In this document: positions 44,065-55,151 of the stretch, piece by piece
Layout: every line of letters starts with the position of its first letter
Position numbering within the stretch: position 1 is the stretch's first letter
Assembly (NCBI GenBank): GCA_948474755.1
Contig: CAOLHI010001033.1
Coordinates: forward strand, 124,001-188,000
Reading direction: 5' to 3'
DNA from: Ctenosaura bakeri
Lineage: Eukaryota; Chordata; Lepidosauria; Squamata; Iguanidae
DNA: 64,000 nucleotides
Translations under genes and position numbers: made by a program
The notes under the pieces: model-generated
Told to the model about the DNA's origin: nothing
The model's database searches: none
What the model saw: the letters and a program-made list of their open reading frames with translations, nothing else

Positions 44065-45310
44065 TATCTAACAATGGAGGTGCCCCTTTTGATGCCAGAA
44101 CCCTATCTGTTCTTACTTCAAGTCTCACAGAACAGTGGAACATCCTTCTCATTCAGACAGTAAGATATACTGCAGGATATACTGTTTCCACAGATGAGGA
44201 GGCTGATCTGGCATGCTTTACAGAAGCTTGGCTAAGAGATGATAAGCAGCCCACCATGGGCTCAGCAGGGTACTGTGTTAGTGAGCAGGTAAGGGAAAGT
44301 GGGGGCAGAAGCATGAACTGCTGTCTAGTCTTATTCAGACCAGATTGCCTATTAGGGAGCTGGACCACACTGAGTGTGAACTGAAGACCAGGGATAGACT
44401 GGGAATTTTGTTAGTGTACTGTCCACCCTACTGTCTATCACACTCCCTGTTCGAGCTCATGGGACTGGCCTCAGAAAGAGTTGGTGTTGGAGTCACCAAG
44501 ACTTTTGATCTTGGGGGATTTCAGTATTCCATTTGAGACAGTCTCAGGAGCAGCTCAGGAGTTCCTGATATCCTTGGGCCTATCCCAACTGTTTTAGGGC
44601 CCACACATTCAGCAGGTCACACATACCTTTGATCCTATTTTCAGCTTGGAGCATACAGATCTGAGGAAAGAGGTGATTGTTGCCTCTCAGTTGTCATGGA
44701 CAGGTCATTTTGGTCATAGTTAGTATTATGGCTACTGTCTGCCTCTGCAGGAATGGTGGACCTATTAAGATGGTCCACCATCAAAGGCTAGCGGATCCTT
44801 CAAGATTCTGGAAAACCTCTGAGGGTTTTATGGTTGGTACCACTGACAATCCTGTTGAAGCCCTGGTCAATAGATGGAATCAAGACCTGAACAGGACTAT
44901 TGACACAATCACTCTCACACATTCTCTGCAACCTGTTACTAGTGGGGCTCCTTGGTATACAAAGGGAGTTGGAGAGCTGAAACAGGAAGTATAGTTCTGG
45001 ACTGTAGGTGGTGGAAAACTTGACTTATATCCAACAAGGCATGATATAGATAACATCTTTATTCCTATAAAGTGGTGACATGTGCAGTAAAGAGAGTATT
45101 CTTCTCTGCACATATTGTGTTTGTGAATTTGCATCCAGCTGAACTGTTCAGGGTGGCAACAGGTCTAACATAGGCACCCTCCCCCCAGAATGCAATTCTA
45201 GAGCCTTCAGCAGTTTGCTGTGATGTTTTTAATGATCACTTCACAGATAAAATCTCTCAGATAAGAGCCAACTTAGATACCATCATTATAGCAGAAGTTG
45301 ACCGTTGTTG
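44065..45310 (+). pseudogene. L2/CR1-clade LINE, endonuclease domain and linker
   Basis: In several frames with stops, the plus strand encodes EEADLACFTEAWLRDD (near 44192), the TETWL motif of the apurinic-like endonuclease. Further on come LGDFS (GDFN motif), FLISLGLSQLF and GPHIQQVTHTFDPIFS (the THxxGHTLDLVFS motif with its histidine). The linker follows with SGAPWYTKGVGELKQEV and FNDHFTDKISQIRANLDTII. The order is that of L2-like ORF2 upstream of the reverse transcriptase, which is missing. Old and dead. Confidence 0.78.
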
Positions 45311-45992
45311 TTGTTGTTGGCTCCACTAGAAAGCACTCAAAGTTGTCTTCTACAACACTTTAGCCACAGCAATATGTGAAAGTCTCTACATCTCTATATA
45401 ACTGGTAGACAAAAAATGCTTGCTGCTATTAATAATTTCCCCCAATCTCTTGAGATCCTGTGCTGTGCATGCTGCCTTGTACAAACTGAGAAATACTAAC
45501 CAATAGACATCAATCACTCTGATGCTTCCACGCTTCTGTGGACGACTAAGGGGCTGCATGAGCCCGTGAGGAGACCTCGGAGAGCTGTACTTGCTCACAC
45601 AATAAATAAATAAATGCCAACACCTCTAGGGGGTATGGAGGCATGTTCACCATGTTTTGGGTTTTGAAAAAAAAAAGGCTCTCTTGGGCCTAAATTGGAA
45701 CATGGGGTGCAAAATGTGGTGGAAATGCACCCCATGCCCTGTAATGGATATTTTAGAGCACTTCAGGGCATTTCTTTTTTACCCATAGGGGGCCCCCAAC
45801 ATGGTAGAAATGTCCTCCATACCCACAAGAGTGCGTTTGGGGGCATTTTGGAGCAATAAAATATTTTTGAACTGGGGGGGCTGTATGCAGCCAATGGCCT
45901 ACACTTTGCCTCTCTTGACGTACACCATTCTGAAAACTGCACAACTATTTTTCTTTGCTTTTGTTTTCCAAGAATTTACCCCAGGAAGAAAA
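45311..45992. other. Unresolved sequence
   Basis: A short (TTG)5 run near 45305 and an AATAAATAAATAAATG run near 45600. No gene or named repeat is supported. Confidence 0.4.
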
Positions 45993-46318
45993 TATGCCAT
46001 GTTTAAATATTTGAAGGGATGTCATGTCGAAGAGGAAGTGGGCTTGTTTTCTGCTGCTTCAGAGACTAGGACAAGGAGCAATGGATTCAAGCTGCAGGAA
46101 AGGAGATTCCACTTGAACCTCAGGAAGAACTTCCTGATGCTCAGAGCTCTCCGGCAGTGGAATATGTTGCCTCGGAGTGTGGTGGAGTCTCCTTCTTTAG
46201 AAGTTTTTAAGCAGATGCTGGATGGCCATCTGTTGGGAGTGCTTTGATGTGGATTCCTGCATGGCAGGGGGTTGGACTGGATGGCTTCTGTGGTCTCTTC
46301 CAATTCTATGATTCTTTG
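45993..46318 (+). mobile_element. CR1 LINE 3' end with ORF2 C-terminus
   Basis: It encodes FKYLKGCHVEEEVGLFSAAS, RFHLNLRKNFLMLRALRQWN and MLPRSVVESPSLEVFKQMLD and ends TTGGACTGGATGGC...TTCTATGATTCTTTG. It is the same family and region as the minus-strand copy at 32830-33352. Confidence 0.95.
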
Positions 46319-46382
46319 ATAGTATGTTTGGTAGGCAGGCAATACCAAACAGTGTCCATTGCTCCTAAAATGCTGCTTTGTC

Positions 46383-46412
46383 TTCTATGTAGTAACAGAT
46401 GTGTGTATGTGC
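46383..46412 (-). mobile_element. SINE tail fragment left of solo LTR
   Basis: GTGTGTATGTGC is the start of the 5S/BovB-type tail read backwards (GTGTGTATGTGCCTTCAAGTC). It resumes right of the LTR at 47320 as GTGCCTTCAAGTCACCTGTT, so the LTR landed inside this tail. Confidence 0.6.
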
Positions 46413-47319
46413 TGTTACCCTGATTTCTGGGGGTTCCGGGAGGGACACCTAAATGCACTCTTAATATTACAAAGGTTGGGAATTAGCAAAGAGCACAAGC
46501 TAGCACTACGAAAGGCAGGGTAACGTAGTGAGATCTTTAACTCTACGTTTACGGGGTCAAGCCGTTACAAGAACCAGGCACGGTGGTTCAATTTAAAAGA
46601 TTTTATTGTAATATACACAATTCAGCACACAAAGACACACACACTCACGTACTCATACAAGAACTATAGAAGTAGAAAGTGAGGAAAATTGATAGGGGTT
46701 TTAAGCAGATTTCTGGGGTGATACTCCACCTGATCCTGCAGTCTGGGGGAAGAGAAATAGAGTTCGGAGCTTGTGTTCATGGTTTCCCAGCACATGGAGG
46801 CTGAGGGGAAGCTCGCCAAACTGAGCGGCAGCAGTTCGGGATGCAAGGCACAAGCGTTCCGACAAGGAGCTCAGGTTTGGGTTTTTTATAGAGAAGATTG
46901 TACCTGGAGGCTAGCCCTCTCCCAAGGAGGATAATAGGATTTTCAGTGGAGACAAAGCCTCCAAAAGGTCAAAATCAGAATTGATGAGATTTGGCCAGCA
47001 CTGCCAATTGTTAGCACAGTATGCAGATGAGGAGCGCTTAGCGTTTGTATAGAGCAAGCAGTTCGGGGCTGAGAGCCCTTGCATTAGCTTAATGGTCAGC
47101 TGTGTCTGGAGGTCACTACTGGCTGTGCGACAGATAGTTGTTTACTGGCCTAGACCTAGCATGCATAACTAAGGCCATGTGGCCGTGCCTACCTACACTG
47201 GCTTTTCGTGACCCTTTCAGACACATGGAGTTCATCTTATGGAGTGTCACATGGAAATATTAAACATAAATAATATGAAATTGTAGACCTCGGGCTTGGG
47301 CCAGATAACCGCAGTAACA
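46413..47319 (-). mobile_element. Solo LTR of an endogenous retrovirus (minus strand)
   Basis: A 907-bp LTR bounded by TGTTAC and GTAACA and flanked by a perfect 4-bp duplication GTGC (46409-46412 and 47320-47323), the size typical of gamma-type (class I) retroviruses. On the minus strand a TATA-like TCTATAAAA is at 46884-46892 and the polyadenylation signal AATAAA at 46602-46607, in the order U3-R-U5. No internal proviral sequence is present, consistent with LTR-LTR recombination. Non-coding. Confidence 0.85.
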
Positions 47320-47462
47320 GTGCCTTCAAGTCACCTGTTGACTTATGTTCTACAGACCTTTTTTCTGAAGTTTTCTTTCTGAAAAAGCCCATTTCAACAA
47401 AGCAATTTAACATTTTCACCCCCCAGCTAACCAACAGTATTACAGCTTTCCATTTATATATA
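47320..47462 (-). mobile_element. SINE/LINE tail fragment right of solo LTR
   Basis: GTGCCTTCAAGTCACCTGTT and GACTTATG match the 5S/BovB-type tail in reverse for about 30 bp, then similarity is lost. The remainder to 47462 is unassigned. Confidence 0.5.
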
Positions 47463-47785
47463 CAGTGGCCCCTCTACTTTTGCAAGGGTTCAGGGCACAG
47501 AACCCTTACTAAAGTGGAAAAACCACAAATAACTCCTCCCTCAATCCCCCTCCCATTCCTTTGTCTTTTGCTTGCCAGGGCCAGAGGCAAGGAAATGGGA
47601 GGAAGAGCTCCAGAGGGAAGAAAGAAAGAAGGTGTGCACAAGCCTTCTCTCCATTTCCTTGCCCTTTGCCTTGGTGTGAGTTCTCAGCGCTGGGGCCAGA
47701 GGCAGGGGATGGGAGGGGGAGGTCCAGAGGGGAGAAGGAAGGCATGTACACATCATCTTTAAAGTCAGAATACCTCTAACTATTT
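47463..47785. mobile_element. Pogo-like MITE, second copy
   Basis: The left end CAGTGGCCCCTCTACTTTTG after TA, and the shared internal words GTGGAAAAACCACAAATA and AAAGTCAGA, relate it to 28842-29275. The right end is diverged, so its position is approximate. Confidence 0.65.
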
Positions 47786-49408
47786 AATTTACATGAAAAT
47801 AGAAGTTAAATTTTAAAAAAATTAAAAAATGTGTGTGATGAAGTTTTTCTGAAGTTCTGCTTTGTTTTGATCTTTTCACAGAGCAAATTGTTCAAGAAAA
47901 CTGTCACTGTACTGGTTTAAGATAAAGAACACATTTACATGACAAGCTGGAAGGGTACAGGACATGGACAAAGAGTGGGAATGAAGGCAAAGCAAAGAAA
48001 AATGCTCAAATTCTTTGTGCAGCATCTTCATGTGCAAGAGGAAATTGTAAAAAAATTAAATAGACCATCTCACGCAAACTAACATACCCTGTTATTTGCA
48101 CTATTAATACTGGCATCTGAAAACTGTGAAATGGGGATGATATAAACTCAATAACTCTGCTGACACTGACTTTAGCATTTAAAAAGAATTGCATGAGTAT
48201 TAAGTTTGTTTCAGGTTGTACAATGGCTGCATTCCAATATTATTCAAACTGGAAATGATTCTCAAAATTATAACAGATATACTTTTTGCACTAAGAATTA
48301 TATCATGATAAGCACTTTATTCTACATGGTTAGAAGATATGGATTTTTGGAAATAGACAACTAGACCATCATCAACATATTTGTGATCTTCTGGTTCTTC
48401 AGAACACTTTTTCTCAGAAGACCAAAGTAAAGGGGAAAAAATAGCCTACTCACCATCTCTTATTTTCAACCTGTGTTGCCTCTAGCCATTTGACGGGTGC
48501 TTTGACTCCCAGAAAGTAATGCTTGGATGTTTACTACATTTTTAGAACTATCCTCATTTTAGGTGGTTGGCTAAGAATTTTCCCCAAGATTCAAGCTGCT
48601 CATGTTGCACACTCCATTGATCAATCATTTATTACAATCCTACTCTCTTTTTTTAATCCAGAGAAAATATTGCATGAACCAAATCTTGCTGGATTTGCCA
48701 TTGTAACTAACGGTCAGTTTGCTTCCAGGCAGTTATAAGCCGCAATTCTTGTCTCATTTAGGTATGCAGTATTGTGTGCTGTATTGATTTTTGTATGTTT
48801 TTGATTTATGAGAACAATAGTTATACACTATCTGTTTATTGAATGTACCTGCATTCATTTTGCACAGTTACATTTATGGGTCAGTAAAGAGTACCACAGT
48901 TATGTACACTGAGTATTTGTGATTCAGCTAGAGTATTTAATATCTACAGACTACGTGTGTCTACCTACAGGTATAGTCTTAGGTTTACTCTGAAATAATT
49001 ATGCTGGAGTCTAGCTAGTGTACACCAGAGTATGACTTCATACTGTGCTATGTTTTCAAAAACAGAACTGGGCCTCAGTCAGAACAAAAGGCTTTGAGAT
49101 ACCTGGAGGTACACACCTTGGGCTGACCTGGAGGCATGATGAGACATTATGTGTAAGGCAAATAAGAGGAGCACAGAAAGGTTTCCTTAGCTAGCCACAT
49201 GAAAGCTGAAAGCCTGATGAAAAGTTATGAAGTCATAACTCTTCCTGCTGTTGCTAGATGACTCCAAGCAAGATCCCACGTGTGACAATAGTGCTGACAG
49301 CTTTGTAAATAACGTTATTTTATATTTTAAGTATTCAGGGTGCTATTCAAAATCTAGGTGTTACCAGTAAGCACAAGTTTTGCTGTATTTTTTCACAATT
49401 TCCTATCA
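47786..49408. other. Unique AT-rich sequence, no gene recognised
   Basis: No exon or named repeat seen. Confidence 0.5.
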
Positions 49409-49645
49409 CAGCCTGATTCTGTACCCTTCAATCATCTCAATTTGGCAGGAACAGTTCCAATTAATCCCCATAATCCCACTTTTCCCATTGCTTTTAAAAC
49501 ATCCCAGTTTCTTCCTAGCACTTTCCCCCTTTTCTCCTCAGCTTACTTCAGTTGCTACAAACTGAGTTCAAAGTGCAAAAATAGTTTCCACTCAATTAAC
49601 TCAGTATGAGGGAGAGGAGAGGAGGGAAAATAAGTCTTCTCGAGT
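49409..49645 (+). repeat. Dispersed repeat, copy 2 (pairs with 2730-2965)
   Basis: Shares with 2730-2965 the ordered words CAATTTGG, AATTAATCC, TTTTAAAACAT-like, CTCCTCAGCTTAC, CAGTTGCT and GGGAGAGGAGAGG, over about 230 bp in the same orientation. The family is unnamed here. Confidence 0.65.
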
Positions 49646-52600
49646 TCAGTGAGAGTTATTCTCAACAATGAAGAAAGGGTGAATATAGTTACAGGCTTTG
49701 TGTCAATTATATATACTGCTAAAAAAATGGGATGGAATTAAGCCTACTTCCAAGCACTGTGCTACATCAGGACCTAAATATAATTGTCTATATTCATTAC
49801 TATTGTAACTCCAGTGACCTCTATAGATATTCAAAACTCTCATATTCAAACACACAGGTGCATTGTTATAATCTATTTTTGTGATTCATGCAACTCAGGA
49901 CCAGGGTATGGAGATTCTCTATACAGAAACATCTGTTTTCAGAGACAGAAACCTGTATTCACTTAGTAGACTGGGAATGGACCCACTTAACAAGTATATA
50001 TCACTCTTTGGGAGTGTCCCAGTGGAAACTCTAGAAGTTTCCTAGATGTAAACTTGTGTTCCAGCTATCAAGAATGGTAAGGAATATGACACTTTGGAGC
50101 TGAAAAAGCAGTGACAACATTGTTAGCAACATCAGGAGTAACAAAGAGAGATAGTTAAGGCAATGGCAGAAAAGTTACTTGACACAGGCCTTGATACTCT
50201 GCAAAACAAATTGGAAGAATTGTGTACCTCTTGAAAATAATACAAAGGTAGCTGTAATCAATGGGGCTCAAGCATGATATTTAAATATCACCTGTTTGGA
50301 TCAGTGGTAGCTGCTTGATATTTCCTGCTAGGACATTTTGACAACTTTTAGAGCCAATGCAATCAGACTGCATGATAATTAATGAGAGATGAGCAGCTGG
50401 GTCTTACAAGGACACATCTTGGCAGCTGGGAAGAGGAAAGCTGAAGTATGTTACTTACATAGCTGCTCCCTGTAGTGCAGAAGATATGTGCTGATCTCAC
50501 TGCTTAGAAAATCTTGAACCCATTTTGAAGACTGTAAATCTTTCATAGCATGTTTTCTTTGCTCAAACTGCATTTTTAAAAAAATATATTTTAAGCTTCA
50601 GGCTTGAGTTAATGGGAAAACCCCTGGACATAATGGTAGATGAAAATAGATGTTATGCCTATTTTTAGCTCTTAATGTAAATGTGCTTATCATGCAGAAA
50701 GCACTTGCTTTACTGTGCCATAAATGGTTGGTTTAATCTGGATCTCCAACTCCTGTCAATAAGAAAGAGGAGTTATACTTGCATCTGAAGGCTGGCAAAC
50801 GAGAGGGTACAACACATCCTGATACAGTCTATACTTATTTCTTTCCCCATTTTTGCTCTCCAAATTCCATTATAAGGAACATAAATAGAAATGTTCCTCG
50901 GGAGTCTTCCAGCTGCAGTAGCCATAGAAACCAGCTGTTTCTATCTATTTTGCATGATATCAATAAATGACTTTTTCTGTACTGGATACAGGTCAACTCA
51001 GCTTCCTGTGAACTGGATGTTCTTAATAAGCCATGCATACTGATTGTATAATATTGTACATCAAAGAAGAGAAAAAAATGATTATTTATACACATGTAAT
51101 GGAATCTGCTACATAGATTATTTGTGTGCTATTAAATACCCTTTAAGAGATATAAATATTTATGAGAATTTTTAGAACCGACCCTTTGTAGTATTGATTA
51201 TTTTAAAAAATGTATCTTCAGAGCCGGGTGATAGTGGCAATGTTTCTTTAATATATGAGCTACCTTCTTTCCTAAGAGGACTGTTTTTTTTTAAAAAGGA
51301 TATTCCACTGTGTTTTTTAAACAAATTATTGCTATTGAGAATGCAATTGTTAACATTAAAGACAGCTACCCAATAACAGTGTTATTGTTTTATGGGATCC
51401 TGTTTGTCTTTGCTAAGGAAGGCTTTTTGTAAAATAAGATAAATAATCAAATTTATATGGTCAATAATCAAGTGCACTTTACAGGGAGAAATAAATTGTA
51501 ATTTACAATTCTTTCCCCAAAGGATTGTTCAAGGCAGTACTATCTTTTAGGATTCATTGGTTCACAGTCCTACACTCTGAGGATTATGAGAAATCTGTCA
51601 TATCTAGATACTTCTCCTCATCTAAAACCTGATTTCACTATGTACCTTCCACTGTGGCTTTAGAACTATTGTATCCCTCTGTAAGTCCATTTGTGACATT
51701 TATACACTTATTGTATCTATCTGTAAATCCATTTATATGACCCTCTGATTATCTGAATGCTTTAATAAGTCCAGGTCCTTTTCAACCAACTGGTAGTGCA
51801 TTGAATAGTCTATTTGAACAATGATCACAAAAGCTCCGAAACTGTGTATGCTCAAATAATCATAGGAGCTTTGTGATGGGCGCAAAACAGTAGTGGGGAA
51901 AAAATGGTGCTAAAAAAGTTAATATTGTTGAATTACATGCGATGTTATTAGGGACATGAATACAAAGTGACGTTAATCTGTGTCATTCTGGATAATGTGA
52001 AGATCACCTTGTGAAACTGAATCAATAGTGCTATACCGCCTGAAAACCTTTGTTGAGGTAAAACAGATCTCCATTGTCTTTATTACTGATAACCAAGTCT
52101 GCTGGATATGTTCTGTACATTCTAATGTTTCTCAATGCTAGTGCAACAGAGCATCTTATAATCAAATCAAGAAAATCTTATGGCATAGCTGACTTTCTTT
52201 CAGCATTTAACAGGTATTTTGGGGTTGTAAGTACATGGAGTCCAAAAGACTTTAGTTGTAACAAGGTGGTTTACAAGGTTGTATTATAAATTATAGATGC
52301 CTATCATGTCTGTATCTTTCACTGAAATACTTGCCTATTGATTGGTCTCCTGGCTGATTAATTCCCTGTTCTGCCTGATGCCAGTTTTAGAACCAGCTAA
52401 ATCACTTGACTTCAGTTTCTTTGTTTTTTCAGATCTATGCACTTGCAGTAAGCACTTTTTTGCTGTAACTGTGAAAGCATGCTAAGAAGAGCAGAAATGT
52501 TAATTGCCATAATAAACAGAGTTTATTATAACATCTTTTGCATTTGGTACCTTACCCTTTGTTTATTGTTGAAACTAAAAAACTGAAATATCAGCTACAC

Positions 52601-53199
52601 CCCTAACTTGAACAACCACATATTTAAACAACTGTAAGAAACATAATGGTAACACTATCACTTGTTGTCTATGATCAGAAATAAAATGTAAAAGGACAGT
52701 TTAAAGGTAAAGACAAATGAGGTCATGGTGGTGAAAACTCATCACCTTTTCATTCTTCTGCCCAATGTAAACAACAGATTTTTTTTAATCTTATAAAATT
52801 TCTGTTTTACATTGTTCTCAGATGGCTCAGCTCACTTGCGTGACTCCACTGTGTAGTGGGGCTTTATTTGCACAACTTGGTCCAATTTACACAACCCACA
52901 CAGCAAAGGTGGTTCATGATATTTGGGTGATTGAAGGAGAAAATCCAAACGATGCCCTCTATGGTAATAAAGCACATAAAGTATAGATTACTGTACTTTA
53001 AAGGTATCCCTAAATGTGTTTCCTGATGGTGGGTTGGTTGTGCCTACCAGTATAAAAGGGGTATAAATTGAATGCAATAGGCCAGTTATATTCCAGTAGA
53101 TGTATAAAAATAGCCATCTACACATGTTTGAAGGTCACATACTTTGCATCTCCAAGAAGGGATGAGAACACTCCTGTTGGCCTGTATTATCAACAATAT
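49646..53199. other. Unique AT-rich sequence, no gene recognised
   Basis: About 3.5 kb without a recognised repeat, unusual for this window. Apart from the motif cluster at 50910-50937, I see nothing to annotate. Confidence 0.5.
50910..50937. promoter_or_regulatory. RFX-like X-box between two CAGCTG E-boxes
   Basis: GTAGCCATAGAAAC (50918-50931) matches the X-box consensus GTNRCCNNRGYAAC at 13 of 14 positions and is bracketed by CAGCTG at 50910-50915 and 50932-50937. Such motifs also arise by chance, so this is only a candidate binding cluster. Confidence 0.3.
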
Positions 53200-53481
53200 T
53201 GATTTATTATTTATAGCACTGATTCATCAAGACCCTTGAGGTGATGCACAATTGAGTAAAAAAACAACTTTAAAACATTAAATAAATAAAAACCAATTAA
53301 AACACCCCTGTTACTAAAACTGGACAATACTGAACTGAATGGCATCCATGGGAGCTTCATTTTTAATGACTACATGTTATAGCAGGGATTTGGTCGGGAT
53401 GCTGCTGCCCTGATGAAAACAGCCTTTCCCTTCTGGAAGCTGTCTTATACTGATTCAGACCATTGGTCCATCTATCCAGTA
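53200..53481 (-). mobile_element. Old SINE/LINE-derived fragments
   Basis: TGATTTATTATTTATAGCAC to TAAAACATTAAATAAATAAA resembles the TTTATAT...AATAAAA block of common squamate LINE-derived repeats. GGAAGCTGTCTTATACTGAT plus CAGACCATTGGTCCATCTA at 53437-53481 is the tail of the Ala-type SINE in reverse. Confidence 0.5.
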
Positions 53482-54115
53482 TTTCAATAACAATTCCAAT
53501 GACCTTTTAAGGTTTCAGAAAATCATTTTCCTAGGTCTACCTGAAGACATCTGAGACAGAACTCTTCTACACTCCAGCTGTGGCCCCTCTAACATTATTT
53601 TCTTCCCAAAAATTCAAACAAAGTTGCCAGGTGTGTGATTACATTAAGATTAGTTTTAACCTCACCTAACATCCTATATTTCTAAATTGCAATATTCCTC
53701 TCTCACTTTATGCAGCCACAAAACGGAGCCCAAAAACTACACAGTGTGGAACAGCCATACTTTGGCTTGCAGTCACCAAGGAGAGGGCCCAAATTAAGCT
53801 CCTCCCTCTGGGATGTATTCAAATGTACACCTTGATGTTTGTGTATTTGTCTTTTTTGTAAGCAAATAGTTGCCAAACACTTCTTTCAGAAAAAGCAAAA
53901 TGGGACAGTGTAGCAGTAAAGGAAAAAGAAAACTTTCTCCACAGTCCTGAAAGTGAGTAGCCCAGCAGAGATCCTGCTGGAGTAGCTGTGAAGGTGAAGA
54001 ATTTCCAATATATCACTATGTGCACCAAGAGTAGACAGTTAACACACTGTATCTTCTCAGGATTCCTTCGAATATGCAGCCTCTACCCAATACTCACCCT
54101 ATTTATCCTTTTTTG
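53482..54115. other. Unique sequence, no gene recognised
   Basis: No supported feature. Confidence 0.45.
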
Positions 54116-54341
54116 CTATTGTGTGTGTACCAGTCATTTCCAACTTATGGAAATCCTAAGGCAGACCTGCTGAGGGGTTTTCTTGTCAAGATTTGTTCAG
54201 AGGACGATTGCCCTTGTCTTCTTCTGAGGCTAAGAGGGTGTGACTTTGCTCAAGATCATCTAGTGGACTGAGCAGGCATTCAGACCCTGGTCTCCCAGAG
54301 TTTGAACCCAACACTCAAACCATTAAACCATTCTGGCTTTC
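54116..54341 (-). mobile_element. Sauria-type tRNA SINE (minus strand)
   Basis: ACCAGTCATTTCCAACTTAT, GGTTTTCTTGTCAAGATTTG, GAGGGTGTGACTTTGCTCAA and the head end AACCATTCTGGC are present. The B box is degraded (GGCATTCAGACCC). Confidence 0.9.
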
Positions 54342-54734
54342 ATCCCATCCTATGGAGGGTCACATTTTGATAATATATACTGTATTGAAGCCTATTTTGT
54401 GTCAGGAAGACAGCTGAGGTGTAATACATATAGAACAACATAATGGTAAGTCAGCCCCGGAGAATGAGAAAAAAAGGAACAAGTTCTTCATATGATTGCA
54501 GCACACACCTTGTAACAACCACGTCTTTGAAAGATGTCATGTAGCATTTCCGATGTTCCCCCAACAACACTGTTTTGTTTAGAATAACCTTAACAGAGCC
54601 AGACCCTAAGGCAATGGATCTGAGGATTGCTCCTGCACAGAAATCCTGAACCTGCTGCAGAGGCATAACAACCAACACTATAATACAATTAGACACAAGA
54701 AAGCCAGTGCCATGTACTGTTTCGAGTATAGGAG
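54342..54734. other. Unique sequence, no gene recognised
   Basis: The 144-codon minus-strand frame at 54451-54885 overlaps the next SINE and has no recognised domain. Confidence 0.4.
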
Positions 54735-54915
54735 TAAGACTGAAAGATCTGTGTTGAAATCCCCACTCCTCCATGAGATTAACTGTACAGTCACAGCTCC
54801 TCAGCCTAGCCAATTTTACAGGCTTGTTGTAAGGATTAAAATAGAGAGAAAGATCATGGATACTCCACTGAGTTTCTTGGAACAAAGTGGGACAGAAATA
54901 TAATTAAATATAAGA
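54735..54915 (+). mobile_element. Old SINE with LINE-like 3' part
   Basis: TGTGTTGAAATCCCCACTCC (B box), CCTCAGCCTAGCCAATTTTA, GGCTTGTTGTAAGGATTAAA and a GGGACAGAAATATAATTAAA end follow the common squamate SINE with CCTAACCTACCTCACAGGG and GGGTATAAAT blocks. Partial relatives are at 15313 and 30090. Confidence 0.6.
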
Positions 54916-55017
54916 AAAATATCTGAGAAATGCAGTAACAAGAATGTTGTTGAAACCAGAGTTTCATAAAAAATGCCTAAGATAAGATTTTAATTTAAAA
55001 TAAAATATGTGGAAGTC

Positions 55018-55151
55018 ATGATTTCAATGGCACTTCCACACCAGCATTTGTAGGACTGTATCTTTGTTGTCTATATGTAAAGTGAGAATTTAGATTAGAC
55101 AACACAGATACAATCCTACAAATGCTGGTGTGGGAGTGCCATTGAAATCAT
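55018..55151. mobile_element. Palindromic MITE with ATGATTTCAATGGCACTTCC ends
   Basis: The left arm ATGATTTCAATGGCACTTCC continues with ACACCAGCATTTGTAGGA and pairs with the right arm over about 55 bp, leaving a ~25-bp centre. It is unrelated in sequence to the GGCCATTTCC family except for a short TTCCACAC word. Only one copy is in the window. No clear target duplication outside the palindrome. Confidence 0.75.

Noticed and set aside
54451..54885. 144-codon minus-strand frame
   Set aside because: Overlaps an old SINE and lacks any recognisable domain.
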